Shown: piece by piece, positions 1-23,238 of the stretch
Numbering within the stretch: position 1 is the first letter of the stretch
How the letters are laid out: each line of letters starts with the position of its first letter
Assembly (NCBI GenBank): GCA_963966185.1
Contig: CAWZYM010000309.1
Location: 1 to 64,000, forward strand
DNA from: Rhabditoides inermis
Lineage: Eukaryota > Nematoda > Chromadorea > Rhabditida > Rhabditidae
DNA: 64,000 nucleotides
Reading direction: 5' to 3'
Translations under genes and position numbers: made by a program
Notes under the pieces: generated by a model
What the model saw: only the letters and a program-made list of their open reading frames with translations
The model's database searches: none
What the model was told of the DNA's origin: nothing

Positions 1-2297
1 GTAATGAGCGTGCAGTGATGTAGACAGTGTCGCCGTCTTTCTTTTCACTTATAAAAGTCGTCCCTAGCCCGTACTTTTGCGCCAGAAGAGTGACAATCTG
101 TGCAGGCAAGGTATCGGTATCGGTGTATCAGACTTGTGTCATTCATGATGTTTGATGTGAAGGAACTAGTCGGCAGAGAACACATAGAAAAAGTAGATCA
201 GTACGCAATTGTTTTACGAATTTACCCGTTTTGTTTTTAGAAGTTAAAAGTCCACCCTTCCGACGGTGACATCGCAGATGTGGCAAGTGAAAAGAAAGAC
301 GACAACACTCGATATGATCGCAAGTACTAAACAGCGCTTGAAAGCTTGACAGATAACCAGTTTCAGATTTTACAAATATCAACGAGACGAGTCAGGCCAA
401 TGGGTGATGAAAAAGAGAACCGGCAAAAAATGTGCAGCATAGCGACATCGCATCGATATCACATCGACGGTCATTTCTTACTTTCCAACTCACTATCCAT
501 TCGGTCACGCTGCTGTTGTTGACAGGTCATTTCCATGGGTAGTCTATTCGGTGGCTGTCAAAAATTATTTCAAACAACTATTTCGGAAAAGTTATGCTCA
601 TATTCGGAATCAGCATGAAAAACTGTGTACAATACAATACAACACGTTTATTATGATATTATCATCGACACAATGAGTTTTGTGTGATGTGCAAGTGCGC
701 CTCTGGCCCTCTGGGCAGGATTCTGCATTAGAGAGGTTCTTGCGATGATGGTTTATTTCTGTTCTTGCTCCTTGATCACGTCTTCCTCTAGGAGAGGGAG
801 ATTAACAATGATATTCACAGCGATTCACGCTGCGCATTGACATTGTTGACATTGTCGCATTGACATTGTCGCATTGGCATTGTTGTGACCGACTGGGTAG
901 TTTCTTTTAATTGGGTGTGCGTGTGCTAGGTCTTTCTGCCTCTGTGTGCTGGCTCTCATTGGGCTCTTTGCCTCAGAGAGCCGGGGCGAGTTAGCAGCGA
1001 ACTAACAGCGAGATAGCAGCGAAGTTTCAAAAAGTTAGCTGTTCCCTAGCGGCTAATTCGCCGTTATCTAGCCATTGTTTCACCACTATTTAGCTGCTAA
1101 TTAGCGGCACCGGGATCCGATCAGCGTCACCCTCGCCTTCTCGTTGTATTGATTTCCGTTGTTGCATTAAAAACACTGCTATGCATACACTTATTTATCT
1201 CGATTATGCATACGGAATGAAATTCACAATATCATATCATAATTGACAAGTCGTCTTGGTTCTTGGTTCTTGGTTCTCGATCTTGATATACATGATGACG
1301 ATTGACGAATCTTGATAATCTTCAAATAGCCGCGTTCTTTCACTGGGCGTCTTGCTCGCTTGTGCGGCTATGCGTCAACCCTCTTATCGGTCACGTTCCC
1401 AGTCGGCATGTGTCTAACAGTTATAGTGGTCATAGATGTTTTTGTGACCCATCAGATATTCTGTGACACGCTTTTTGAAAGAGCACGGCTCGGGAATTCG
1501 CACAATATCTGATGGAAGCTTATTCCATACTAAACCTGCGCGATATCCGATGAACTACTGTTCGATCTGGGTGGAGCCCTTGCTAACCATCTTGAGACCA
1601 GACCATGTATATGACCATGATTTCATAAGAATCCGCCAAGACGGGTGCGCAAGCTGCCCGTGTTAGTGTTGTATGAGGAACTGGAGGAAGACAGCTACAA
1701 CTGTTTTGTAGTTGCAAGGCAAGGTAAGACGAGGAAAAACTTGTTTCGTTGAATACATTTCCACATGTGTCATGTGTCGGTGACTCATAGAGGAAGAAAG
1801 CCATATTTAACACTGTATTATGCCATATTTAACACTGTATTATAAATGACTTCAATGTCAAACTAAAGAACGGTTTATCGGGTTTATGTACCTTTTTCAG
1901 CGAACCTACTCGGAACTCCTAGAACCGCAGATATGAAACAAAAGCGATTGTTGTGTAATGTAATGTACAACGCGCCTCTAATGCTTCTGTACTAATCTCT
2001 ATGTAGATTTCTCTGTGCTATTTAAATGAATAACTCTAGTGTCTTTTTGATGTGAGAACTGTTCAAACTGAGAAGAGAATGTACATAGTTGTTGTTGACA
2101 ATCTTGACAATTGTTGACAATCTTGACATTCTCGATGGCCATGTGAGAGTGAATAATTGTCGATAACCGTCGCCCTTTGAGAGTTGACTACTAATCACTG
2201 TGTTATCATAGAATCATAGAAATGAGTGCATCGGAAGGCAACGTGGTTCGTGGACTCCCATATAAAGCCACGTCAATACCAAGTGTTTCAAGCGGCC
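1..2297. other. Intergenic DNA, no supported gene
   Basis: I find no exon chain with coherent splice sites and phases here. Around 975-1090 there is a local low-complexity stretch built on variants of TTAGCAGCGAA and its inverse (AGCGAACTAACAGCGAGATAG, then AGCTGCTAATTAGCGG), which looks like a small inverted simple repeat. Around 835-890 short CATTGTCGCATTGACATTGT units repeat. Confidence 0.5.
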
Positions 2298-2397
2298 ATG
2301 AGATTCCTTCCAGTATTCTTCCTGTGTTGTGCCTATGGCTATGCTATTCAAAATGATCAGCAGGAGTATGAGGGGAGAAGTGTGAGTTGGAGAGAGA

Positions 2398-2444
<47 letters not shown>

Positions 2445-3194
2445 TTGCAGGCCACTCAGTCTCCATGTCACAAGAACAAGACCGAGTCCATTCTGCATGT
2501 GCTTTGCTTTCCCTGCCAGCTCTCAATGAGGATCGTACAGAAGGTCCTCTACCACAATCATCTCATCAAACGTGTGGGTTACAATTTGTTTCTACGAATC
2601 ATCGCCCTTCGCCCCATTTCCGTTTTTTTTACTTGCAATTTTAGACGATAAGCTCGAAATAGGTTTTTAGATTTAAGTACGTTTTAGAGTAACGTAAGAA
2701 GGTATGATGTGGATTCATTCGTTACACATCTTGTTTCCAGCTATGAATGTTTTCTGAAACGTAACTCCCTTCAGATCATCGTCGGTTCGTGTCGCACTCT
2801 CATCTGGAATCCCCTACTCTGCGAGGCTACTGGTCAGTTTGAAAAGGTTTTACTTGTTTTACTACGTATAATGACAACTTCACGATCCACCCCACCACAT
2901 GAAATGAATCAGCAATTCTGATATTGACATTCACATCACACATTCTGACCACTCTGCAGTTGATGTTGGCATCACATTCATTGAACTCGCCCCGCCTCCT
3001 CTGATATGCACTGCGGGACTGATGTGCCCGGTGTGGGATGTGAGTGGGGGGATGGGGAAGGGTCTTTACTATATATTCATTCAGAGAGAGATAGAGAGAG
3101 AGGAAGAGAGAGGAAGAGAGGAGAGAGAGAGAGGGAGAGAGAGAGGGAGAGAGAGAGAGAGAAGAGAGAGAGAGGGGGGGGAGAGGGAGAGGGA

Positions 3195-3247
<53 letters not shown>

Positions 3248-4072
3248 CTGGTTGAGCTGCTTCCCCACCACCGCAACTTCACCCTGCCTCCCGTCCATCC
3301 GAAACCCACCCGTCCCTCCACTGGCAGGGCCTCCGTCCTCCCCCCGAACTTCACACGACAGCAGAACAGACTCTTCCAGGTACACTGCGATAAAGATATA
3401 GACTAATCTGGGGCCTTGAATAGAGTGCATTAGTGCATTCCTAATCCGTTCCATCGCATTGATGTGCATTGTTCAGCTCCTCTCCACTCCACCACCCGTC
3501 GATTACTCTCCATCCGATGTGGCCCGGGGCGCTAGGGAAGTGAGGGAGGTGAGTGTCCTCTCCGCAATCGCACTACCACCGGCTGGTTAAGTAGAGATCA
3601 GACTCATCTTTTAATTGTAAAAGACCCTCAGAAAGATCTTAGAACGCGCCCTCACCCTCAGAAAGATCCTCAGAAAGTGTCTTTTTTTTATCATAAAGCG
3701 GATTTTTGATACATAATCGAGTCTGACCTCGCCTTTATAATTTTAATATGCGCGCTGGGTGAGGGGATCACTCTTAGGCACCGACAATACCCACCATATC
3801 CGATCTGTTCGCGAGGTCAGTGAACAGATCGGGTGTGTTTCAAAGACAACTGTCGTTCATTGACCATGGGATGACCCTGGGAAGTGATATCACGATGGTC
3901 ACTGATTCCCTTTCAGCTCGTCTCGCAACTCGACTCTTTCCCTGAATACGCAGACCACTCGATCGACTTGTCCCTTGTGGATGATGCTTCAGAAGAGCTG
4001 ACCGCCAGGATCTACCTCCATTTCCAGAGGGCAATCAAGCAGTGGATAGGAGAAGAAGGAGTGATGACATAA
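2298..4072 (+). CDS. Secreted saposin-like (SapB-pattern) protein, uncharacterised
   Basis: Seven exons join in frame: 2298-2381, 2451-2573, 2775-2832, 2960-3039, about 3242-3379, 3477-3548 and 3917-4072 (TAA), giving roughly 237 residues. Residues 1-15 (MRFLPVFFLCCAYGY) form a signal peptide, so the product should be secreted or lysosomal. Residues about 29-115 show a saposin-B-like cysteine spacing: CHK...CFPC in exon 2, SCRTLI and LLCEAT in exon 3, then LICTAGLMC in exon 4. A proline-rich linker with two possible N-glycosylation sites (NFT) follows. The last 75 residues, on exons 6-7, are acidic and probably helical, and I do not recognise them. The start is supported by TTTCAAG just upstream. 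The exon 5 acceptor lies inside a GA microsatellite. Saposin-like proteins bind lipids or membranes; whether this is an enzyme fragment or a free saposin-like protein is open. Confidence 0.6.
3083..3246 (+). repeat. GA microsatellite that supplies a splice acceptor
   Basis: An almost pure GA/GAGG tract occupies the intron between exons 4 and 5 of the saposin-like gene and runs straight into exon 5. The frame of exon 5 (GLVELLPHH...) requires an AG inside the tract, for example ending at 3241, and there is no conventional TTTCAG acceptor nearby. Confidence 0.6.
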
Positions 4073-7853
<3,781 letters not shown>

Positions 7854-8413
7854 ACGCTGCACCCGGACCCCCGGAGGACCGGGCACATGCCCCCCGCGGC
7901 GGCGCCCCCTCCTCCCCCCACACCCTCTCGCACCTATTGTAGACGTTGTGTACACTGAACAGGAACAGTCCATCCCAGTTTTATGTTTCCCACCCTTCGC
8001 GTAGTTGTGTTGATTGTGAATATAATATATTATACATGAACGTTTCAAAACCAAGAGTTGATTGTTTTCGGTGATATAGCGTTGATGTGACAGGGTGGGC
8101 GAAACTAGTTTCGATGATTTGTACAACAGAAGGGGCGAAATGGTGTGAATTGCAACAAAGAAGTCATTGCGACTGCTTTGCTGTCATGTATTGGAGAGTT
8201 GTTGTGCTGTTGCTGCTATCGCTGCTTCTCTCCAATACGGCTGCTCCACTCACGAGGCAGAATGCGATGGAAGAGAAGGAGGAGGAGGGAGACGGAGTCG
8301 GTGAGTGGATCGGCTTTGTATTCCATGTGCATTATTTTGAGATAGTTGTCAGTGGAGATAATGATACTTTTAGTTTGAAACGCGATCGAAGTGGAAGGAG
8401 ACTTTGTTTAGTA
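7854..8413. other. GAPDH 3' flank
   Basis: GC-rich 3' UTR start, then AT-rich sequence with TATAATATATTATA around 8020-8033 where the 3' end probably lies. A short CTGCTG-rich segment at 8200-8245 is low complexity. No further gene is supported. Confidence 0.4.
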
Positions 8414-9257
8414 TAGTGTGTTCCCTTTTCTGACCGACAAATTCGGACGGCCGGAATATTAGACGAAAGATGCGATTATTATGCAAATGTCTCATATTGC
8501 TGTCATTCCTCACACTTTTGCGCGTCAACTTTTCACGCAGCTACAGTTGAAAACAGATGTTTTGCAACAAATACCGTATCTATTAACAATATTATGATGA
8601 AAAAGTGTTCAGAAGTAGTGTATTGATGCAAACCGACATATGTATACAAAAGTCGATTACATGTGCGCCAAATATGCCCAGAAAACGAGTTTCCTGTGAC
8701 AAAAGTGTCTCCAGTTCCGTTAAGAGTAGAGATAGACAAGAGCTTCGATTGAGAAAAGTGTGCCTCAACACAGTTCTCACGACGTAGCGTGGTTCGATTT
8801 TCCGATTTTTCGAAGTTCAATTTTCTGACATATCGACAAGACACTCTATAACTCGGTTCCAACTCGAGATAGAGCAACCACGCAATAGAAATGTGCAGTG
8901 CATTACAACCAGCGCGGCAGCGCTGGTTGGTTTGTGTTAACCCTAGTCGCGCGCTAGAATCGGCAAAAGGCGACTGAACGAAAGGTCCCTTAGAATCTTT
9001 GCGAGAACAATGTGATGCTGATAGATGTTATCAGGATGTTAGAAAATGGTTAAGTTTCGATTTTGGTAACGCTAGCTGTTGTAGGAAGCGAGATACGCGC
9101 GCGCGCTTCCTGAGGGGCAGGCAATCCCCCGTGTACGGATGGTTTTCTAGGGGGGGGGGGGTGGCGCGCACCGGCTGCCCCCAGCAGACAGGAGGTGCAC
9201 AATCCGCACTGCCTGTGGATTGCACTGATATCGTTTAGATCGCGTGCTCTGCCGTGC

Positions 9258-9330
9258 GCAAAGTAGTGTTGTGGTTAGCGATTGCGCCCGTTGAGACACA
9301 TGGCTCGAGTTCGGTTCCGGATGGTGGCAA
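9258..9330 (+). mobile_element. tRNA-derived SINE-like fragment
   Basis: The sequence has a D-arm/box-A-like GTGGTTAGCG followed by a T-arm/box-B-like GAGTTCGGTTCC about 30 nt later, in tRNA order and spacing. I cannot fold a complete acceptor stem, so a functional tRNA is unlikely. A tRNA pseudogene or SINE head is the best reading. Confidence 0.5.
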
Positions 9331-9534
9331 ACCTTTTGTAATATATGATTTTACATAGAAAGGACATTGGAATTGTAAATTTTCCCATCAGCATTACCTA
9401 AACTCTTTTTTTGCAAATTTTATACAATTTTGGACTCAACAAGGTGGGTGAACTGTTGGATTTCTTTAAAAAAAATGTTTTGTGGTTCATGTTAATGTAG
9501 ATAAATTTATATGAAATCCAATAAAAGTACATTC

Positions 9535-9843
9535 ATTATCTTTTAAAAGGACTTCCGTAAGAGAAGAGTTTGTGTTACTCAACGTAATGCAACAAAAGCT
9601 CATGCATTTTATCAATCGAAATAGTACACAAACCTGCTCCAATAGTTCAACAAGTTATATTTATATATAATCGATCGGATATCGAAATCGATTTGCCGAC
9701 GTACAACATTTGCTCGCATTAGTTTTTTTTTGCAGAAAGAGCAGGTTTGTTTACTATTTCGATTGATAAAATGCATGAGCTTTTGTTGCATTACGTTGAG
9801 TAACACAAACTCTTCTCTTACGGAAGTCCTTTTAAAAGATAAT
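9535..9843. repeat. Near-perfect 105 bp inverted repeat (foldback)
   Basis: The left arm 9535-9639 is the reverse complement of the right arm 9739-9843 with a single mismatch (TAGTACAC against TAGTAAAC), around a 99 nt AT-rich loop. A transcript would form a 105 bp hairpin. It lies inside the larger TA-flanked element. It encodes no credible protein. Confidence 0.9.
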
Positions 9844-10194
9844 ACACTTTAGATTGTACCCTATTCAGCCCAGCTTCCAAATAGGAGTTCTAACACTGTG
9901 ACAGAGTAACGGGAATCGATCGATATCAGAGAGACATTCAAACAAGTGTCTCCAACTTTGTCCAAAGACATGATAGAGACACCGGACGACAGAGAAAGTT
10001 GTGGGTAATACCCACCCCGACAACACAGCGTCGTTCGGTTTTTAATTTTCGAATTCATTATCAAACAATTCAATTAAAATCCGTTTTTCGCATTTTGAAT
10101 AGACCGGTTCACACGATTTGGAAAGTTTGAAATCATCTTATTCCAAGGTCCACATTAGTCGGCCAGAAAAGGGAACACACTATAGTCTACTACA

Positions 10195-10215
10195 TATGTT
10201 CGTATCTTTGTAAAA
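10195..10215 (-). ncRNA. Predicted 21U-RNA (piRNA) locus 1
   Basis: TACGTTTCA on the minus strand (10261-10253) is followed after 37 nt by CGCT, whose T at 10215 is the predicted first U. It lies just outside the right end of the TA-flanked transposon. Confidence 0.55.
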
Positions 10216-10301
10216 GCGCGTGGAAGGGCGCTGAAATAACCTGACTGGCCTTTGAAACGTATATTCTTTACGTAGTAGCAGACTACTCATTTTGTAATTT
10301 G

Positions 10302-10322
10302 ATCGGCATGATATGGGCTATA
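10302..10322 (-). ncRNA. Predicted 21U-RNA locus 2
   Basis: Minus-strand TACGTTTCA (10369-10361), then 38 nt, then CAAT with the predicted first U at 10322. Intergenic, about 60 nt upstream of locus 1's motif. Confidence 0.6.
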
Positions 10323-10399
10323 TTGTAAATCCAAACTTTCTTTAGACGTGATTGCTACGTTGAAACGTAAACGTTATAAAATTTGAGGGATGTTATGGA

Positions 10400-11390
10400 A
10401 GGTATCCGAATGTTTCAGAGGTTGTACCCCAGTCGGAGCGACCGATGTCACTCAGTCAACTGTTCCTAGAAATGCAGGTATTTGCGAGTGGCAGTTCATA
10501 TGGGAATGGGGTTGTAGGATGTGCTGGAGAAAGCTGCCGCGTCTATAGTCGAATGGCTGGCGGAAGCGACGGAAGAGAGGCATCCGAGAGAGACGAGGGA
10601 TAGGCTGTGAGGAGGAGGAGGAGGAGGAGAAGGAGCAGGAGGGAATAGGAGATCAAATGAGCTTTAACGAATGGACCCTTAATGTAATGTAATAAAATCA
10701 TTCCAATTTATGTGTTGTAACAGCTACAAAGTCGTCAATTAAGTCTGATTATAGGGTATTCCCCTTGTGCACGGTACGGCAGCCATCTGGTAAGGTCGCA
10801 TACGTAGAACGGAGTACCTTTCAGAGCTAATGGCTTCGTTCAGATTTTTAAAGTTTAAATTAACATCCCATTTCTTTTCGCCTCGGCGGCCGATCGGGCA
10901 TTACCGCCACAAATTCTGGACGTTCTCGAATTCTCCGTGAGAAACGCTGGTCTTTTTGTACACAACATTGGACATAGCTTGGTTCGTACTGGATAAAATT
11001 TCATAAACGTTCATGAGAACAATTTTTATAGGCATACAAACAGGCCTACATTGCAACATTTGAAGATTTTCGACAAAAACCTGCAATCGACCGCGAAACA
11101 GATCATTTCCATAATCGACCGATGGTCTGGTTCGTGTCTGCGTCATTTCTCGTAGTTTGCGGATCGCGAAAACGAGGGACCCACTATAGAAACTTCATAT
11201 CTTGGTCAATCCAAATTACTAATCCAAATTAGCACAACGCGTTCGAGAGAATGTAATATAGTTCTTTCACAAAACCTCGAAATGACCTCACCGGCCGATA
11301 ATTGTCGTACATTGAAAAGTGCAGACCTTACACTTTTTTTTACTCAAAATTTATAATAGCTGGCCGAAGTGCTACCTTGTTTCTTTGTTG
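10400..11390. other. Intergenic repeat-rich stretch
   Basis: No gene is supported. The words GATTATAGGGTATTCCCC near 10748 and TTATAGGCCATTCCCCCC near 36915 look like divergent copies of one repeat family. A GGA-rich run at 10610-10645 is low complexity. Confidence 0.35.
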
Positions 11391-11397
11391 AAACGTA

Positions 11398-11701
11398 AAT
11401 ATAAAGAAAGAAACACGGAGGTGCGGAGAAGGACAGGACTGGAGGATGTACGAGAGGTTATATGGAAGAAGAAGACGACATGGGCGAGGAAGATGGCGAG
11501 CGATGACAGATGGTCAAGAAGGGTGACGGAGTGGTACCCGAGAGACAAGACAAGGCGGGTTGGAGCGCCCTACGTGTTCTGGTGCGACGACTTGAGAAGG
11601 AAGTTCTGGTGCGAGGAGGACGTATCGGAGCTGAGTGGAATCAATTGGCACGAGGAGACCCCGAAGATTGGAGCAAGGCGATTGCAGGATCAGCGCCGTA
11701 A
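11398..11701 (+). mobile_element. Degenerate RTE-type non-LTR retrotransposon, RT C-terminal fragment
   Basis: A conceptual frame contains RRRTGLEDVREVIWKKK, then WARKMASDDRWSRRVTEWYP and RVGAPYVFWCDDLRRKFW, which fits the conserved C-terminal block of RTE-clade reverse transcriptase proteins (W-G/A-x-H/K...RW..R.TEW.PR......G.P...W.DD). The final block (EWNQLARGDPEDWSKAI) is in another frame, so at least one frameshift is present. The catalytic RT domain and endonuclease are absent. This is a dead 3' fragment. Confidence 0.65.
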
Positions 11702-11999
11702 ACTATTGCAAAAGAAAGAAAGAAATATGTTTATTCCGAACATCATACAACATCATACAACATAGGACAAGAAAGCATACAACTGAGATCGGGTACGGCG
11801 AGGGATCAATCGATGATCGATCGATGAATCACTCGCCAGGAATCGATCGATTCCTCTGCAATCAATATTACACGCGTCATAAAATATATGTATAAGTGAA
11901 TTGTAAAATCTAAAATAAACAAGATAGCGGCATTGAGTGACACTTATTAAAAAGCACCGGGTATCAAAAATAGGAGAATATAATAAATCGTTATATCGA

Positions 12000-19484
<7,485 letters not shown>

Positions 19485-21384
19485 CTGCAACACCACACAC
19501 TATGCACAACGCAACACTATGATATTGTGAGGTGTGAAACTTTACCTCGATTTATGTCCTAAATATGCTGACTTGCTCAGTCTTGATCAAGAGTCAATCA
19601 ACGCTGGCACCTGAAGAAGAGTTGTTCGTGAAATGAACAAAAAAGGGGGCGATAGCGGAAAGTGGGCGGGGCGAATTACAGAATACCAGAACTATTATAT
19701 TGAACAACAAGAAAATAGCGACAGGAAAGTTGTTTCCGGGGGTGAGAACACAGTGAATGTGAATTGTTCGATACGCGCGAAGGCCCTATCCTATCACCCA
19801 CTCTCTCTCTCTCATTTCATTTCTCCTAAGCTCTCTCGCAATTTTTTCGCTGTGAATCCACGTTGGGATAAGGATAAGGTCACAGACTAGAATTAGCAGA
19901 GATGAGAGAGCCGTCTGCGCTCTCTCGTCGAGATACTCTCTCGCCGCGTGACGTCATAACTCGATAGATTCAGGTTTGCGAACCGCAATACATAGTGACC
20001 GAGCGTCGAGACTTTTGGGAACGCGCGACGCGAGAGAGATGGGAAGAGACGTGGCCGCTCTATATCAAGACATATCACAATCAATCCGATAAGATCATAC
20101 CTGAGAGAGTAACTGGTAACCTGGTATGACACCTTTAGATCTTGCGATCCAGCAACAACAACATCACTATCTCGGTACCAAATCGGGTGATTCTATTAAC
20201 AGCAACAACAATCTCTGGTATTAGTAGAAATCATTCGATCAGGCAGGTACGCGGTTTCCATCTTAAGTTTCGCTATGATTCGAATTCACCAAATTCCCGA
20301 TTAGTGAACGATCATAACAAGGTACTTCAGATAATGACAGAAATAGTATCAGACGAGCCTCTTTTGAAGACGACATCACTAATCACTAGTGTCATAGTGC
20401 ATAAACGATGTAAAAGAAAAGAGCAGAAGACAGTGTGTGCACTGATGATTATACTGAATAACCGGTAGTATATCACTCGTCTATCACTCAGTGCCCGAGT
20501 GATAGGGCTGTATGGTATTTGAGAAAACGCGAAGGTCGCACGCGATCAGGTTATCACATAATTGTGACATCACAGGAGATTGGCCCCGCGGCGGCGGATT
20601 TCGATGGCATTGAAGTTGAAGTGATTGAGATTGGGTTAATAGCCGGAAAGGGAGACGGGAAGAGTCTTTGGACGAAGGTGGTAGGAGTATGTGGCGACAG
20701 TGGCAGTTTACGAGCCACGCCGCAGTGACAAGTGTGATGCTGGGATGTGCTTCAGTCTTCGCACCGTAACAATGACCTTCCGATGAATCGCCGCTGGGCG
20801 AAGAAAAACAAAGAATAGATGGACCGAGTGAGTGAGAATGAGACAATGCCAAGTGGACAAACCAATTTTGGCAGCTGACAGCGAGCGATAAAATGACAAA
20901 AGGCGTCGTTCGTCACATGGACTGTTACTGTAGCTCGGAAACCGGCTATCAAAAGTTGCGAAAAACAGAAATCACCATATTAGGAGTCAGGTCAGACTGC
21001 GTAATGGATCGAGAGTGGCAGGGTTGAGGTCTGACAGTCGAGCAACGAATCGGGAATAACATCAACCACCCACAGTACACAACAGTATAAAGCGGGCAGA
21101 GATGAAGGTAGTTATAAAGTTACGGTGACTGAACTTTCGTCAATCAACCTGCCTGTCAGTTTATGAGCTACCGTGTTTTACTACACAAATGAACTAGTTT
21201 TAAATTCTACAGCAGTCAAAAAGAAGACGCCAGTGTTGATAGGCACATTTTGGTTACAACGCAACAACAATTTCTTTGCAAGAACGATGCAGTGATTGAA
21301 ATAGGACAGCCTTTTTCTAGCCTCAATGACCGAACCTCTAAACTCAACGAGCCGTGCGAACGACAGAAGTGAGGCTAATATCGT

Positions 21385-21462
<78 letters not shown>

Positions 21463-22117
21463 GAAGTGGTCGAGTCGAGCTCGAGACTGGTCATTGGTCA
21501 GAGTAAATCCGGGCACAAAACTACGGAGATGCGCAAACAATCTGGTACAATCCAGGATAAATACCATAGATATAGTATAGCCGACCAAAACGACAGAGTA
21601 ATAAACACACAACTGGGTTTGCAATGCCTACAATAGGGCACAACAGAATAGCTGACCTTTTGTAGAGTGATGTGCATTAGCAAAACATGTGTGTTTACAG
21701 ATTGCTACAATTCACGAGATTTAAGATTTAAGATCAGTGATTTAGTGATCAGTAAACAGTGATACGCGGACTAATCAGTGAGTAGCTTACAAGTGTGAAC
21801 GGGGAAGGACTGAAGGCGGAAGGAAGGGAAACCGAGAGCTCGCCCACCCCTACACAAACTGTAGACAGCCCATAAAAGTGTGCCGATGATGCCATCATAC
21901 ATCTTGACATAACATTCGAATGCAATGAATCTGTGCAAATCATAGGCGCGATCGCGGAGAAAAAAGAGAACGCGAGACCGAATGGGAAACTGTATGCAAA
22001 TACGAAGAAAATAGCAGATGCTAAAAAGAAGTGTGTGTGTGTTTCTCGAAAAAAAGAAAGAGAAGGCGGGCGCGCCGCGCGCAATCATCTATCAGAATTC
22101 GAGGCTGAATCTCTCTC

Positions 22118-22180
<63 letters not shown>

Positions 22181-22798
22181 CCATCGGTCGCTTCAAACCG
22201 GTCCACTGTCTGCGCCCTCCGCCTGCGCACGCTCTCTTGCCCACCCTCGCCCTCCTTCCTCACTCTGCCTCTCCTACCTCTTCACACTCTCTAGACCTCT
22301 TGCATAATGCAAAGCTATCACTGTCACCGAGATTGGCAACTGTTCGACCCTCGTTGAATGGGCGGCCGAAGGGTGCGGGGTGAACCCTCATTTGCATATT
22401 GAGAAGAGGGCGATGGTGCGTGGAAAAGGTAGCAAGACTGACAATAAATGCGCCATATCCGAACCGAATCGGATACCCTACTGCAGAACTGGGTTACATC
22501 CGGATAGCGATGGCAGATCCTTACTAAATGACTAGATCAAAGTAGATTCACACAAGCAACATCCTTGAAGATAGCAAACTAAAAGAGACTCTTGAAAAAC
22601 ACGCAATACAAGATATGTAGGCTGGCTATTGTAATGGGGCGATCGTGACGGAAAGAAAGAATTGAGAGAGAGAGAGAGAGACGTGGAGTGGATGAACGTT
22701 GCGAAGGAGCAAAAGAGAGCAAAGATGCGGGGGGAGATCACGATTCGCCAAATGGAGAGAAAGAGAGTGTCCCCCATACGTGGTCAGCGGAAACTCGC

Positions 22799-22845
<47 letters not shown>

Positions 22846-23203
22846 CTGGAGACAGGTGTGTTCTTCTCTCACCTGCGTGTTTTGAACCAAAGTGTGTGTT
22901 CGGTGGGGAATGTTGGTTAATCCCGCGGTCAATGACAGAGACGAGCGCGTGAGAGGAACGAGGAGAGGGAGAGAGAGCGAGAGAGCGAGAGAGCGAGAGA
23001 GAGAGAGAAGGAGAGGGAGGGAGGGGAGAGAGAGGGGGAGGGAGGGAGGGAGGGAGAGAGAGGAGGAGGGAGGGAGGGAAAGAGAAAGAACACTGTTGCA
23101 GGTTGTGCATGTGAATGAGTCGGAGAAAGTGAAAGACGGCCTCGCCGCTGATTGGCAATCGAAAGAGAGGGAGAGTGGAGCTGATTTACATATCGCAACG
23201 TCC

Positions 23204-23238
<35 letters not shown>

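Larger units (their letters stand above)
8414..10182. mobile_element. 1.77 kb non-autonomous TA-flanked DNA transposon
   Basis: The ends are inverted repeats. TAGTGTGTTCCCTTTTCTGA begins at 8414, and the reverse complement of the right end (10182 leftward) reads TAGTGTGTTCCCTTTTCTGG, matching about 25 bp with one mismatch. Both ends are flanked by TA (8412-8413 and 10183-10184), the target site of Tc1/mariner-like elements. No transposase reading frame is visible inside. It contains a strong 9 bp stem hairpin (AACCAGCGC...GCGCTGGTT, 8907-8928), a tRNA-like SINE fragment and a long foldback, so it looks like a composite of nested insertions. Confidence 0.75.

Noticed and set aside
9258..9330. 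A functional tRNA gene
   Set aside because: Box A- and B-like sequences are present but no acceptor stem pairs and the anticodon arm is not convincing, so I call it SINE-like.
11389..11397. A further piRNA motif (TACGTTTCA, minus strand)
   Set aside because: The motif is perfect but the only YRNT nearby is at 34 nt, outside the 37-39 nt spacing of the others. The hits at 2756, 16166, 18332 and 39076 were set aside for the same reason.
20484..20852. A minus-strand gene between PTR and the kinase gene
   Set aside because: The open frame has no coherent splice context, no recognisable domain and ordinary intergenic composition.
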